NCBI RefSeq assembly: GCF_003173335.1
Contig: NZ_QGMZ01000016.1
Location: 1 to 64,000 of the forward strand
Source: Methanospirillum stamsii
Lineage (GTDB): Archaea > Halobacteriota > Methanomicrobia > Methanomicrobiales > Methanospirillaceae
Length of the DNA stretch: 64,000 nucleotides
Reading direction: 5' to 3'
Part shown: in pieces, positions 54,315-62,993 of the stretch
How the letters are laid out: every line of letters begins with the position of its first letter
How positions within the stretch are numbered: position 1 is the first letter of the stretch
Position numbers and translations under genes: made by a program
The notes under the pieces: generated by a model
Seen by the model: the letters and a program-made list of their open reading frames with translations, nothing else
Told to the model about the DNA's origin: nothing
Databases searched by the model: none

Positions 54315-54830
54315 ATGAAAAACACTCAATTTATTCTTGGACTGCTGGCCTCACTCGTAATTTGCATCGCAATAATCACCCCGGCTTCTGCCTATTCACT
54401 ATTGTTCTTCAATCCATCGGTAGTAGAATCAAATCCGGGAGAAACACCCGCAGTTGACCTCATGATGGAGGGATTTGATTCAGGTATTTCCGGGTATTCA
54501 CTGTATCTGACGCTTGATAACCCATCAGTCGCATCATTTGGGGAGATTCTCTTTCCAGCATGGGTATCGATGAACAGAGTTGTAACCATCAACAGTTCAA
54601 CGGTATTAATTCAGGGTGCAGACCTGGGTAATCAGGTAGAACCCGGAATCCCATCAGAGAAACTGGCAACCATATCAATTCATGCCAATACCGCCGGATA
54701 TGCAACATTGCATGTCGATCCGGTTATGATTGATGATGACCGGCATGGAAGGTATGACTTGGTGAGTAAAACCGCAAGCATCGTCATCTCAGGTGCAGGA
54801 CCAAGCCCTGTAATTCCTGCATCACAGTAA
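54315..54830 (+). CDS. exported cohesin-like protein
   Basis: This 171-residue protein has a signal peptide (LGLLASLVICIAIITPASAY) followed by one all-beta domain. Its features fit a cohesin: starting LLFFNPSVVESNPGETPAVD, a middle GISGYSLYLTLDNPSVASF and a final TISIHANTAGYATLHVDPVM. It has no anchor and a short Pro-rich tail (PSPVIPASQ). It begins ten bases after the dockerin-bearing protease, so the pair is likely cotranscribed. Cohesin-dockerin contacts are known in some archaea outside cellulosomes. The fold assignment is by eye and could be a related carbohydrate-binding type fold. Confidence 0.62.
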   Translation: MKNTQFILGLLASLVICIAIITPASAYSLLFFNPSVVESNPGETPAVDLMMEGFDSGISGYSLYLTLDNPSVASFGEILFPAWVSMNRVVTINSSTVLIQGADLGNQVEPGIPSEKLATISIHANTAGYATLHVDPVMIDDDRHGRYDLVSKTASIVISGAGPSPVIPASQ

Positions 54831-54841
54831 ACGAGGTAAAA

Positions 54842-55141
54842 ATGAAAGAATTATTTGCATATGAAGAAAAAGCCAGCAGAATTGAACTATTCATACGGAT
54901 AATATACAGTATTATTATCGGAATTGTGCTTTCCATATATGGTTTCATTGCAGGTATCTGTTTAATAATTCAGTTTTTCGTCGTCCTTATCCTAGGGAGA
55001 AGATCCCAGAGCCTTTCGGATTTTATCCAGGGATATCTGGAATATTACGTCCATATCCTTTCGTATACTTCTTTCATGACCGATGAAAGGCCCGGAATAC
55101 TACCTGTTTCTGTTACCATCTACGAAGAAGGGAAAGATTAA
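54842..55141 (+). CDS. DUF4389-like membrane protein
   Basis: This 99-residue protein has a double membrane segment (ELFIRIIYSIIIGIVLSIYG ... ICLIIQFFVVLILG), then an amphipathic stretch (LSDFIQGYLEYYVHILSYTS) and FMTDERP, the typical end of DUF4389 proteins. It begins shortly after the cohesin-like gene and may be in the same transcript. Its function is unknown. Confidence 0.7.
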   Translation: MKELFAYEEKASRIELFIRIIYSIIIGIVLSIYGFIAGICLIIQFFVVLILGRRSQSLSDFIQGYLEYYVHILSYTSFMTDERPGILPVSVTIYEEGKD

Positions 55142-55167
55142 TCCGGTCTCTGTGAGACTTCTCTCTC

Positions 55168-56511
55168 ATGGCCGGCATTATTATCGATGCCAAGGTTGAC
55201 CGGATTCAGGTTCCGGAAAACCTTCGATATTTAAGACTAATAGAAGAACAAAAGGAGCGTTGCGCTGAAAACGGGTGCCAGGCTCCGATGTTCAAATTCG
55301 GACTTGCACAGGTTCCTTTTCCTGTTCCTGCCCCACTCCAAAAAGCGCTTTCACTGCATAGCGGAAAAGGAGGTTATGCAAATCCCATCGGAAATGAAAA
55401 ACTTCGGGAATCTGTTGCATCATTTTACAAATCCAGGTTTGACATGGAGATCGAACCATACCGGGTTGTTACCGGCCATGGTGCAAAAGGACTGATTTTT
55501 TCTCTTTTTACTCTTCTCACCGGTTCTGTAATCATTCCCTCACCTGGCTGGTTAGGTTATCTTCCGCAGCTCCGAATCCTGAATGTTCCCTATTACCGTC
55601 TATATACCTCCAGTGTAAATAATTTCAAAATCAAACCGCAGTCTCTTGAAGCAATGCTCAAGGGGCTGGTTAAAACCCAGCATTTATTAATATTAAACAA
55701 CCCGGGCAATCCGACAGGGGATCTCTATACCAGAGAAGAACTGACGCACATTGCTGAAGTATGTAAAAAATATAACACCCTCATTCTGGCCGATGAAGTA
55801 TACAGCCTGCTTACTTACAATCAGGATTCTTTTTTCAGTATGGGCACCATCTATCCGGAAGGAACCTTTGTAATCCACAGCCTTTCTGCTGCAATGGGTG
55901 CAGGCGGGTACCGGCTTGGAAGTTGCATAATGCCAAAAGGATGTAACCCTGCAGTTATTCGTGATATTGCAAAAATTGCTGCTACTGTCTATACCAGTTC
56001 TGCAACGCCTGTTCAGGAAGCAAGTATTGCTGCATACCAGTCAGGCGAAGAGATGGACCAGTATCTCCATGCAGTAAGATCTATCCATCGTATAATGACT
56101 ACAAAATTATCGGATTTATGCCGTAAGTGCGAGTTCATACGGGTGACTGTCCCAAAGGGAGGATTTTATTTCATGGTAGATATGAATCCACTCACCAATG
56201 AATTGCAAAATGCCGGGATCATGTATTCAAATGACCTGGCACCGGCGATGGCTTCACACCCGTATCACATTGCTACAGTTACCGGAGAGGCAATGATGGC
56301 CCCCTATGGAGATTTCTATATAAGATTCGCGGTAACCGATTATGATGGAGAGGAAGCACTCCTGGAATTTTTGGATAAACCTCCAAAAACTCCGGATGAA
56401 GAGGAGAGATTCTTTAGAAAATATGGTTCACGAATGATTGAAGGCATAGAGATGTTTAAAAAATGGGTGCAGGATATCAGGGATGGTTCATTCAAAATGT
56501 CCGTACCCTGA
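55168..56511 (+). CDS. class I/II aminotransferase-fold protein lacking the PLP lysine
   Basis: This 447-residue protein has fold type I aminotransferase features: GYANPIGNEKLRESVASFY, GHGAKGLIFSLF, NNPGNPTG (177-184), LADEVYSLL (D209 contacts the PLP pyridine in the family) and GAGGYRLG (arginine for phosphate). The Schiff-base lysine expected in S-x-S-K is replaced: S238-L-S240-A241. The codon at 55888-55890 is GCT, three changes away from AAA/AAG. The protein is otherwise full length and undamaged, so it is not a decaying gene. It may bind PLP or an amino acid as a non-catalytic protein, or use another residue. Confidence 0.8.
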   Translation: MAGIIIDAKVDRIQVPENLRYLRLIEEQKERCAENGCQAPMFKFGLAQVPFPVPAPLQKALSLHSGKGGYANPIGNEKLRESVASFYKSRFDMEIEPYRVVTGHGAKGLIFSLFTLLTGSVIIPSPGWLGYLPQLRILNVPYYRLYTSSVNNFKIKPQSLEAMLKGLVKTQHLLILNNPGNPTGDLYTREELTHIAEVCKKYNTLILADEVYSLLTYNQDSFFSMGTIYPEGTFVIHSLSAAMGAGGYRLGSCIMPKGCNPAVIRDIAKIAATVYTSSATPVQEASIAAYQSGEEMDQYLHAVRSIHRIMTTKLSDLCRKCEFIRVTVPKGGFYFMVDMNPLTNELQNAGIMYSNDLAPAMASHPYHIATVTGEAMMAPYGDFYIRFAVTDYDGEEALLEFLDKPPKTPDEEERFFRKYGSRMIEGIEMFKKWVQDIRDGSFKMSVP

Positions 56512-56519
56512 TTCTTTTC

Positions 56520-57248
56520 TTAACTTTCATCCGTCTTTTCAATGCTGACCTCGTAATCAGGTTCAACAAATAACACAGGAGTCTGGTTTGAATATGCACT
56601 TACTCCTTCCTCCAGTGTCATTTTATCCGGGAGTTCAATAAGTTGCAATCCTGAAAGACCATCAGCAGTATAATCTTTCACCATTGTTGCATTGAGTGAG
56701 ATATGTGTCGTGTTCGCAAATTCATTCAGTTTTTCAGTATCTGAAAAAGCGCTTACATTAAACTGGACAAGCAGCCGGAGTGGATTTTCCACGGTATTAT
56801 TCACTGCTTTCGTTGAAACCGGCTTTTCATCTTCTTTTTCTTCTGTCTGATTGCTGGTGCTCTCTATTGTATACACTGCATTGGGTTCGGCGTACAGGAC
56901 ATACGGAAGACTCTCATAATACGCTGTTCCCTCCTCAACGGTCATTCCGGGAGGAAGCAATACCAACTGAAGACCATCAAGACCCAGATCCTCATAATCC
57001 ATCTCAACAGTTGCGCCAATATACTCGTGGGATGCTTGTGCTGCATGTTGCAGCGCAGTGGTATTCCAGAGATCCGGGTTGAATCGTACAAGAATTTCAG
57101 ACTGCATAGTGGTATTGTTTACCGCATCTACTGGATCCGTTACATCGTTACCCCCCTTAGAAACCTGAGTATTGCCATCAGCAAAGACATATACTCCGAG
57201 GAGGATTACAAACCCCAAAACCAGCACCAGACCAATTGACTTGTGCAT
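56520..57248 (-). CDS. exported protein of two subtilase-propeptide-like domains
   Basis: This 242-residue protein has a signal or anchor (GLVLVLGFVILLGVYVFADG). Two similar domains follow, about residues 48-128 and 155-236, each like the N-terminal prodomain of fervidolysin/subtilisin-type S8 proteases: EILVRFNPDLWNTTALQHAA ... GLQLVLLPPGMTVEEGTAYY ... LYAEPNAVY and LLVQFNVSAFSDTEKLNEFA ... LFVEPDYEV. There is no catalytic domain here, so this is a pair of free prodomains. Prodomains of this family are potent inhibitors and chaperones of their proteases. It may control a secreted subtilase encoded elsewhere. Confidence 0.68.
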   Translation of the reverse strand: MHKSIGLVLVLGFVILLGVYVFADGNTQVSKGGNDVTDPVDAVNNTTMQSEILVRFNPDLWNTTALQHAAQASHEYIGATVEMDYEDLGLDGLQLVLLPPGMTVEEGTAYYESLPYVLYAEPNAVYTIESTSNQTEEKEDEKPVSTKAVNNTVENPLRLLVQFNVSAFSDTEKLNEFANTTHISLNATMVKDYTADGLSGLQLIELPDKMTLEEGVSAYSNQTPVLFVEPDYEVSIEKTDES

Positions 57249-57328
57249 AATGAGGATATTGGAGATTGTGAGATAATAGGCTTGTTGTACATCAAAAGAA
57301 TTTCCAGCTATAAAGTCAACCTTTCAAC

Positions 57329-58519
57329 ATGAGTTTACGGGAAGGGAAGCCAACTTATCGGTTTGCTTCCTGCATGAACCATCTTCCGGTTTCATTTCTT
57401 GATGAATTATTCAGGATCTCGGCAGTTCCCGGACTAATCTCATTCGCGGGCGGGCTTCCGGATGCATCGTTTTTTGATCTGGAGGGGATAAAAGCTGCTG
57501 CCGACAGAGTATTTCAAGAACAAGGTAAAAACGCCCTTCAGTATACAACAACAGACGGATACCTTCCTCTTAGGGAAGAAATATCCAAACGATATAAAAG
57601 GCGGCTTGGACTTGACATTAATCCGGACGAGATCCAGATTGTAAACGGATCACAACAATCTCTTGACCTGGTTGCAAAAATTTTAACGAATCCTGGTGAT
57701 ACAATCCTGATTGAACGACCAGGGTACCTGGGGGCAATTGAAGCATTTTCATTTTACCGCCCAAGATTTTCCGGAATAAATCCTGATAAAGAGGGTCCGG
57801 ACATTGAGATTCTTAAAACGAGGCTTTTTGAGGATAATCCCGTATTTTTTTATGGAATTCCTAATTCACAAAACCCGTCAGGCCTGACCTGGTCAGATAA
57901 ACGCAGACGTGAAGTTGCTGAAATATTGTCAGATACCTCATGTCTTTTTTACGAAGATGATGCATTTGGAGAACTCTTTTTTGATGGAAAACCCAGGCAA
58001 CCGGTGATGAGATATAATCCGGAAAAGACCATGCTGAGTGGATCATTTTCCAAGATTATTGCTCCCGGTCTTCGAACCGGCTGGATAAGGGCGCCACCAG
58101 AAGTATTAACCGCATTTAACCGGGCAAAACAAGCTGCAGATCTGCATTCAAATCTCTTCTCACAGATGATACTTACCGAATATATACAAACTCATGATAT
58201 TGATAAAAACAGCAGGCAAATGGCAACCGAATATGAAAAAAGATGTAAAATCATGACAGACCTTGTCAAAGATCTGCTTCCGGATACAATAGACCATACA
58301 AGGCCAGTGGGAGGTATGTTTATGATGCTCACCCTGCCCGATTCCATGCATTCGATGGAAGTGTTTCATAAAGGGATAAAGAGAGGCGTTGCAGTAATGC
58401 CAGGTATCCCGTTTTATACTGACGACGGAGGATGCCGCACAATAAGACTAAATTTTTCTGCTTCATCAGAAGAACAAATTAAAACTGGCATGGAGAGACT
58501 GTCAAAGGTTTTCGAATGA
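57329..58519 (+). CDS. PLP-dependent aminotransferase, LysN/MocR-type
   Basis: This 396-residue aminotransferase of the 2-aminoadipate (LysN/ARO8-like) group has FRISAVPGLISFAGGLPDAS, NGSQQSLDLVAKIL, IPNSQNPSGLTWSDKRRREV, YEDDAFGEL and the PLP lysine in GSFSKIIAPGLRTGWI. It uses 2-oxoglutarate with aromatic, branched or 2-aminoadipate substrates; the exact one cannot be told by sequence. It starts at ATG 57329 and is intact, in contrast to the neighbouring aminotransferase-like gene. Confidence 0.9.
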   Translation: MSLREGKPTYRFASCMNHLPVSFLDELFRISAVPGLISFAGGLPDASFFDLEGIKAAADRVFQEQGKNALQYTTTDGYLPLREEISKRYKRRLGLDINPDEIQIVNGSQQSLDLVAKILTNPGDTILIERPGYLGAIEAFSFYRPRFSGINPDKEGPDIEILKTRLFEDNPVFFYGIPNSQNPSGLTWSDKRRREVAEILSDTSCLFYEDDAFGELFFDGKPRQPVMRYNPEKTMLSGSFSKIIAPGLRTGWIRAPPEVLTAFNRAKQAADLHSNLFSQMILTEYIQTHDIDKNSRQMATEYEKRCKIMTDLVKDLLPDTIDHTRPVGGMFMMLTLPDSMHSMEVFHKGIKRGVAVMPGIPFYTDDGGCRTIRLNFSASSEEQIKTGMERLSKVFE

Positions 58520-58567
58520 TGCTCTGATGTCAATGTTCTGATGATTTGAAATAGAGGAATCTGCAAC

Positions 58568-59140
58568 ATGTATACCATGGAAAGCCAGGCAGAAGATCCA
58601 GCCAAAAAGGCATATATAGAAGGTCTGAAAAAATACCGGGATGGTGAACTGACTGAAGCCTGTGTCTTTTTTACGAGTGCAATTACGGGAGGCATAAGCG
58701 ATTTTGATATCCTGTATTACCGGGGAATGTGCCACCTTGATGCAGGCAGATATGAAGATGCAATGACTGACTTTGAAGTACTTGTCAGGCAATATCCGGA
58801 CAATCCGGAATTTCTATTCAGGAGAGGCTTTATCAGGTATAAAACCGGGGATGTTACCGGAGCGATTAATGATTTCACTCAAATTCCCATGGAATATAAC
58901 GATTTTTCAATCCGTTGGCATTATCTCTCCGTGCTCTATTATAAAACCGGCAATTACGATGATGCTCTCATTGCCATTGAAAAGGCACTCTCAATGTTTC
59001 CAACCATGCCCAAAGTATGGTTCAATGCAGGGATCATCATGAAGGCAGGGGGCCTTTCTGACAGGGCAGACCTTGCCCTTCAGACCGCAGCAAAATTAGA
59101 ACCAAAACTAGGATCTGCAAAACAAGAAATTCTGGAGTAA
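58568..59140 (+). CDS. TPR protein of 190 residues
   Basis: This is a cytoplasmic protein with about five tetratricopeptide repeats (for example YRGMCHLDAGRYEDAMTDFE and DDALIAIEKALSMFPTMPKV), with no enzyme domain or signal. It is much shorter than the 1070-residue TPR protein at 47451 and probably a partner-binding adaptor. It starts 48 bases after the aminotransferase, perhaps cotranscribed with it. Confidence 0.88.
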   Translation: MYTMESQAEDPAKKAYIEGLKKYRDGELTEACVFFTSAITGGISDFDILYYRGMCHLDAGRYEDAMTDFEVLVRQYPDNPEFLFRRGFIRYKTGDVTGAINDFTQIPMEYNDFSIRWHYLSVLYYKTGNYDDALIAIEKALSMFPTMPKVWFNAGIIMKAGGLSDRADLALQTAAKLEPKLGSAKQEILE

Positions 59141-59151
59141 AAGAATAAAAA

Positions 59152-60228
59152 TCAGGAATACTCTACTTTTTTTACCATATTCCGGACAATAACCGAAAGG
59201 ATGAGACAACCTGCTATCATGGCCCCCATAACTGCCCAGTGATAGGCCGGTGCTCCTCCGGATGCAAGAAGCACAATGAGATTTACCGGGTTTGAAGGGA
59301 ATGCCAGGAGAAGCAGCAGGACAATAATGACTGAAGTTGAAAATATAAATTGTGCCTTGGTCCTGTCCCGGTAGTAAACAGCGATTGTTGCTGCAATGAA
59401 TATCAGCGCAGCGCTGGTGAAAACAACATGAAGAAGCACCTCAACCAGTGATACAATTCTAATCCCGTTAACCGTAAGTAAGATGAGCCATAACCCTGCC
59501 TGAACCGGGATAATGGCAATACATGCAAGAATTTTTCCACATACAATCTCTTCAAGAGTTGCAGGCGTGGACCGCAGAGTATCAAGGGTCTGTTGCTGAT
59601 GCTCTTCTGTGATAAGATCAATAACAAGACCTGCCGATATGATAGCAGGCATAAAGAGGAGCATTGGTATAAGAAGGCCATAAATAAACTCATAAAATGA
59701 ATTTTGTGCCACGGGCCTTGAAGGAGTCACTTTTATCGGATGATAATCAAGCCGCTCTTTTCTGACATCACGAAGGATGTCTTCATATTCCAGGAGAATA
59801 TCTTTAATTTTTACCTCGATGACAGTTGACTGAATATCGTTACTAATAGTGTACAGGGTTACCGTAACCGGATCATCAGCATCAGGAGAAGTTTCAGATG
59901 GCCATATAACTGCAGCAAGTTTTCTCTCTTTCAGAGCGCCAAGAGCTAATCCCGGATCCATCTTATAAGGCTTGAACGAAGAGTCTCTTTCGAAGAGGTC
60001 AAAAAGGACTGAGTTGTTCCCGACAAATCCCACCCCATACTGAATACCAGTAATCCTTCCGTACATGGATGGATCATACATTGCAGAAAGACCCACCATC
60101 AGAAATGACGAAAACATTGCAATAAAAAGTTGAAGCAGTATTGCCAGGATGATAGTTTTTTCAGAACCAAGGCTCCGGAGTTCTTTTTTTGCAATAATCC
60201 ATACCAGAGAAAGATTCACCAGAGCCAC
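59152..60228 (-). CDS. ABC-2 permease of a NatA/NatB-type exporter
   Basis: This 358-residue membrane protein has an N-terminal helix (TIILAILLQLFIAMFSSFLM), an extracytoplasmic loop of about 130 residues and six C-terminal helices (LLIPMLLFMPAIISAGLVID with LITEEHQQQTLDTLRSTP, a typical ABC-2 coupling helix). It overlaps the end of the upstream permease-protease gene by 13 bases, so the two subunits are coupled. The ATPase is on the other strand at 62112. Confidence 0.85.
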   Translation of the reverse strand: MALVNLSLVWIIAKKELRSLGSEKTIILAILLQLFIAMFSSFLMVGLSAMYDPSMYGRITGIQYGVGFVGNNSVLFDLFERDSSFKPYKMDPGLALGALKERKLAAVIWPSETSPDADDPVTVTLYTISNDIQSTVIEVKIKDILLEYEDILRDVRKERLDYHPIKVTPSRPVAQNSFYEFIYGLLIPMLLFMPAIISAGLVIDLITEEHQQQTLDTLRSTPATLEEIVCGKILACIAIIPVQAGLWLILLTVNGIRIVSLVEVLLHVVFTSAALIFIAATIAVYYRDRTKAQFIFSTSVIIVLLLLLAFPSNPVNLIVLLASGGAPAYHWAVMGAMIAGCLILSVIVRNMVKKVEYS

Positions 60229-62030
60229 CCCTTCAGCATATACAGATTGTATACCGTATGAACAATTGTAGCGATAGCAATTCCGACAGGCAGTGCATTC
60301 TTACCCCATATCTTCAAAACCGTTCCAGTGCATAAAACCGTCACGGTGTGGAGAAGAAACGGGATCCAGAGCAGACCAATTGAGAGAAACAGGGCAGCCC
60401 CGAAGATTGAATCTGCAATCTGTGAAATGGTAGCAAATAACAGAAGTTTCTCTCCAAGTAAAAACCCAAACCCAATCAGTACAGAGGAGAATACCACAAC
60501 CTTCCAGGTAAGAACAGGAAGACGATGAGATATCAGGGCCACAAACCCGGCTGCTTTTACCATCTCCTCGGTGAATGCTGCAAGGACCATAATAAGAATT
60601 AATGAAAACGGCATAGGAAGGTTAAAAAAGAGCACTAAATACATCATCTGTGCCATGAAAACGAACGGGATGGTCATGATGGTGATAAGAATCAAAGACA
60701 GGAACCAGTACCTGGTTGATACAAGAGCACCCAGATACATAGCAAGAGTATCCAACAGACTTTTTTCAGTAAAAAGCTGTTCCTCATGGAAATTTTTGAT
60801 GCAGATAGCAAAGAGAATGATACTGGTCAGGTAAAATAGCGCTGTAGAATAGAAATAATCGGTGAGGGTATACCCGGTACCGTCAATAACGTGAACGACC
60901 AGGGTAACCGGCGAGAGAAGGCTCACAATATGTACATTTGCAAAAATACTAGGAAAGAACAGGTATGATGTTGCAATCGTCGAGAAAAATATGGAGATGA
61001 AGGAGAGTTCCTTGTAGCTCCGGGATACCATCCCGATAAAGAGTGCAAATGATAAAAAGAAAAGAATCACCGGGATCAGGGGAAGAATTGCAGTTATGTC
61101 TGCTTTAACAGTAAAAAGAATGGCAATAACGATAAGAAGCATTCCCCCGGCATAGGGGATCATCTTGCCAAATACGATGATAACCGGATGGACCGGCGAT
61201 GCTATCAATGCCTCACCCTGACGAAGGGTTCTCTCATTCATGATGCTCATCATGAAAAACTGGGATGAAAAATAAAGTGGAAAGATAAAGACAAATATGA
61301 AGATGATTGTATCAAATGGGAGAGGTGGAGAGAGCATCGACGGGATCCGCAGTTCTCCGAGAGCTTCCTGTTGCTTGAGAATATCAGTATAACGTCCCAG
61401 TTGATCGGTTCCCCGTGCCGCTTCCTGTTCAAGTTGGATCCGGAGTTCGTCCATATCTGCCGGCAGGATTCCTGAAGGAGGCGCAATATCTGTTTCAGGT
61501 TCATCAGGTTCTGGAGGGAGCTCGGTTGCCCGTCTTGGTGCCGCAACCTGCTGTCCTCCCTGGGTTGCCAGAAAATCTAGTTCGCTTACGATATATTCAC
61601 TATCAATCCAGACCGGATACGCTGCAAAAAGATCTTCCTGCTGCCGGTAGAGATGGTCAACATATGACTGGTAATCACGTTCAAAACTTTTCTGTGCTGC
61701 AGCTCCTTTATCACCATTGGTTCGGAGGAGAGAGCCGTCCCTGATTGCAAGGTCAAGACCCATTGACCTGATATTTTGAATATCAGAAGGGAGAGAATAG
61801 ACAAGATATCGTGGATCATTACCAATAATATCAAGATAAACCGGACTATCGACACCAATCCGGTACATACCATCCTGGAGATGAATTCCTTTTTCCGTGA
61901 TAAATCCACTTACCGCTACCAGGAGGATCAGAAGTACTATCGCAACGGGAAGAAGATCACGAGTCATCGTTCCCGAAAAACGTTTTATTTCCCATCTTGC
62001 TATGGTTAGAAGTTGAGAAAGTGCCTCCAT
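60216..62030 (-). CDS. ABC-2 permease fused to a PrsW-type intramembrane protease
   Basis: This 604-residue fusion has an ABC-2 permease in residues 1-420: first helix near 28-45, a long outer loop to about 235, then a block with NERTLRQGEALIASPV. Residues 440-604 are a PrsW-family glutamic/metal intramembrane protease with all its motifs: AAFTEEMVKAAGF (E488, E489, K492), FLLGEKLL (E527), H561 and HTVYN (H591). Linking the exporter and a protease in one chain suggests that a membrane peptide or anti-sigma-like protein is cut and exported. The gene is the first of the minus-strand pair and diverges from the ATPase gene by about 80 bases. Confidence 0.82.
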   Translation of the reverse strand: MEALSQLLTIARWEIKRFSGTMTRDLLPVAIVLLILLVAVSGFITEKGIHLQDGMYRIGVDSPVYLDIIGNDPRYLVYSLPSDIQNIRSMGLDLAIRDGSLLRTNGDKGAAAQKSFERDYQSYVDHLYRQQEDLFAAYPVWIDSEYIVSELDFLATQGGQQVAAPRRATELPPEPDEPETDIAPPSGILPADMDELRIQLEQEAARGTDQLGRYTDILKQQEALGELRIPSMLSPPLPFDTIIFIFVFIFPLYFSSQFFMMSIMNERTLRQGEALIASPVHPVIIVFGKMIPYAGGMLLIVIAILFTVKADITAILPLIPVILFFLSFALFIGMVSRSYKELSFISIFFSTIATSYLFFPSIFANVHIVSLLSPVTLVVHVIDGTGYTLTDYFYSTALFYLTSIILFAICIKNFHEEQLFTEKSLLDTLAMYLGALVSTRYWFLSLILITIMTIPFVFMAQMMYLVLFFNLPMPFSLILIMVLAAFTEEMVKAAGFVALISHRLPVLTWKVVVFSSVLIGFGFLLGEKLLLFATISQIADSIFGAALFLSIGLLWIPFLLHTVTVLCTGTVLKIWGKNALPVGIAIATIVHTVYNLYMLKGWLW

Positions 62031-62111
62031 TAGCGTGATAGTTCGCCGGGATGGTATATCAATCCTTACCGTAAATCTTTAATGTAGCAGAAACAAGGAG
62101 CATACATCAGT

Positions 62112-62993
62112 ATGATAGAAGCATCCTCCCTTTCCAAACAATATGGAGATATGTATGCCCTCTCCGATGTTTCATTTACCTGTAGGGAAGGAGAAATATT
62201 CGGGATTATCGGGCATAACGGAGCAGGAAAAACCACACTTCTGAAGATCCTCTCAGGTCTTATCCTGCCTTCTTCAGGCTCATTAGTGATTGGCAATCTT
62301 GACCTCATCAGCGATCCGATGCAGGTACGATCCCAGATCGGCTATCTTCCGGAAGAATCACGATTGTATGAGACCATGCTGGTACCCGATTATCTCAGTT
62401 TTTTCGGTGAGATATATGGCCTTGATAAAACCACCATCCGGGCACGGGCAGACCTCCTTCTTGCCCAGTTATCCCTCCAACCAGAAGAAAAAAGAATAGG
62501 TAATCTGTCTAAGGGTATGAAAAGAAAGGTTGCAATCGCAAGATCACTCATTCACGATCCTTCAATTCTTATCTATGATGAACCAGGGTCTGGTCTTGAT
62601 CCCATGACCACCCGGTTTATTATTGAGTACCTGAAGCAACTCAGAATGCAGGGTAAAACCATCATTCTTTCTGCGCACAACCTTGCACAGGTTGAGGAGA
62701 TCTGTGACCATGTGATGATCCTCAAGCGGGGAAAAGTGATAGTATATGGCACCATGCCCGAGCTTCGTGAACAGTTTGGATCCATCAGGTACGAGATCTG
62801 GTATATTTATCCTGAAAACCAGACCCCTGAAATTGCCGCTGAGCTTAATGGTAATCTCTGGATGTCTGTTGCGCATTCCATCGAAGAACTCAATATAATG
62901 ACAGGCACCATTACAACAAATGGAGGAACTGTCGAAAGAATTGAATCGAGATACCCCTCCCTTGAGGAAATTCTGGTAAAAATAGGTAAATAA
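62112..62993 (+). CDS. ABC transporter ATPase, NatA-type
   Basis: This 293-residue ATPase has Walker A GHNGAGKTT, Q-loop GYLPEESRLYE, signature LSKGMKRKVAIARSL, Walker B ILIYDEPGSGLD and SAHNLAQVEEICDH (H-loop), plus a C-terminal regulatory extension of about 80 residues. The NatA/DrrA type pairs with ABC-2 permeases. It is divergent from the two permease genes and shares their promoter region (62031-62111). It forms one transporter with them. Confidence 0.92.
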   Translation: MIEASSLSKQYGDMYALSDVSFTCREGEIFGIIGHNGAGKTTLLKILSGLILPSSGSLVIGNLDLISDPMQVRSQIGYLPEESRLYETMLVPDYLSFFGEIYGLDKTTIRARADLLLAQLSLQPEEKRIGNLSKGMKRKVAIARSLIHDPSILIYDEPGSGLDPMTTRFIIEYLKQLRMQGKTIILSAHNLAQVEEICDHVMILKRGKVIVYGTMPELREQFGSIRYEIWYIYPENQTPEIAAELNGNLWMSVAHSIEELNIMTGTITTNGGTVERIESRYPSLEEILVKIGK

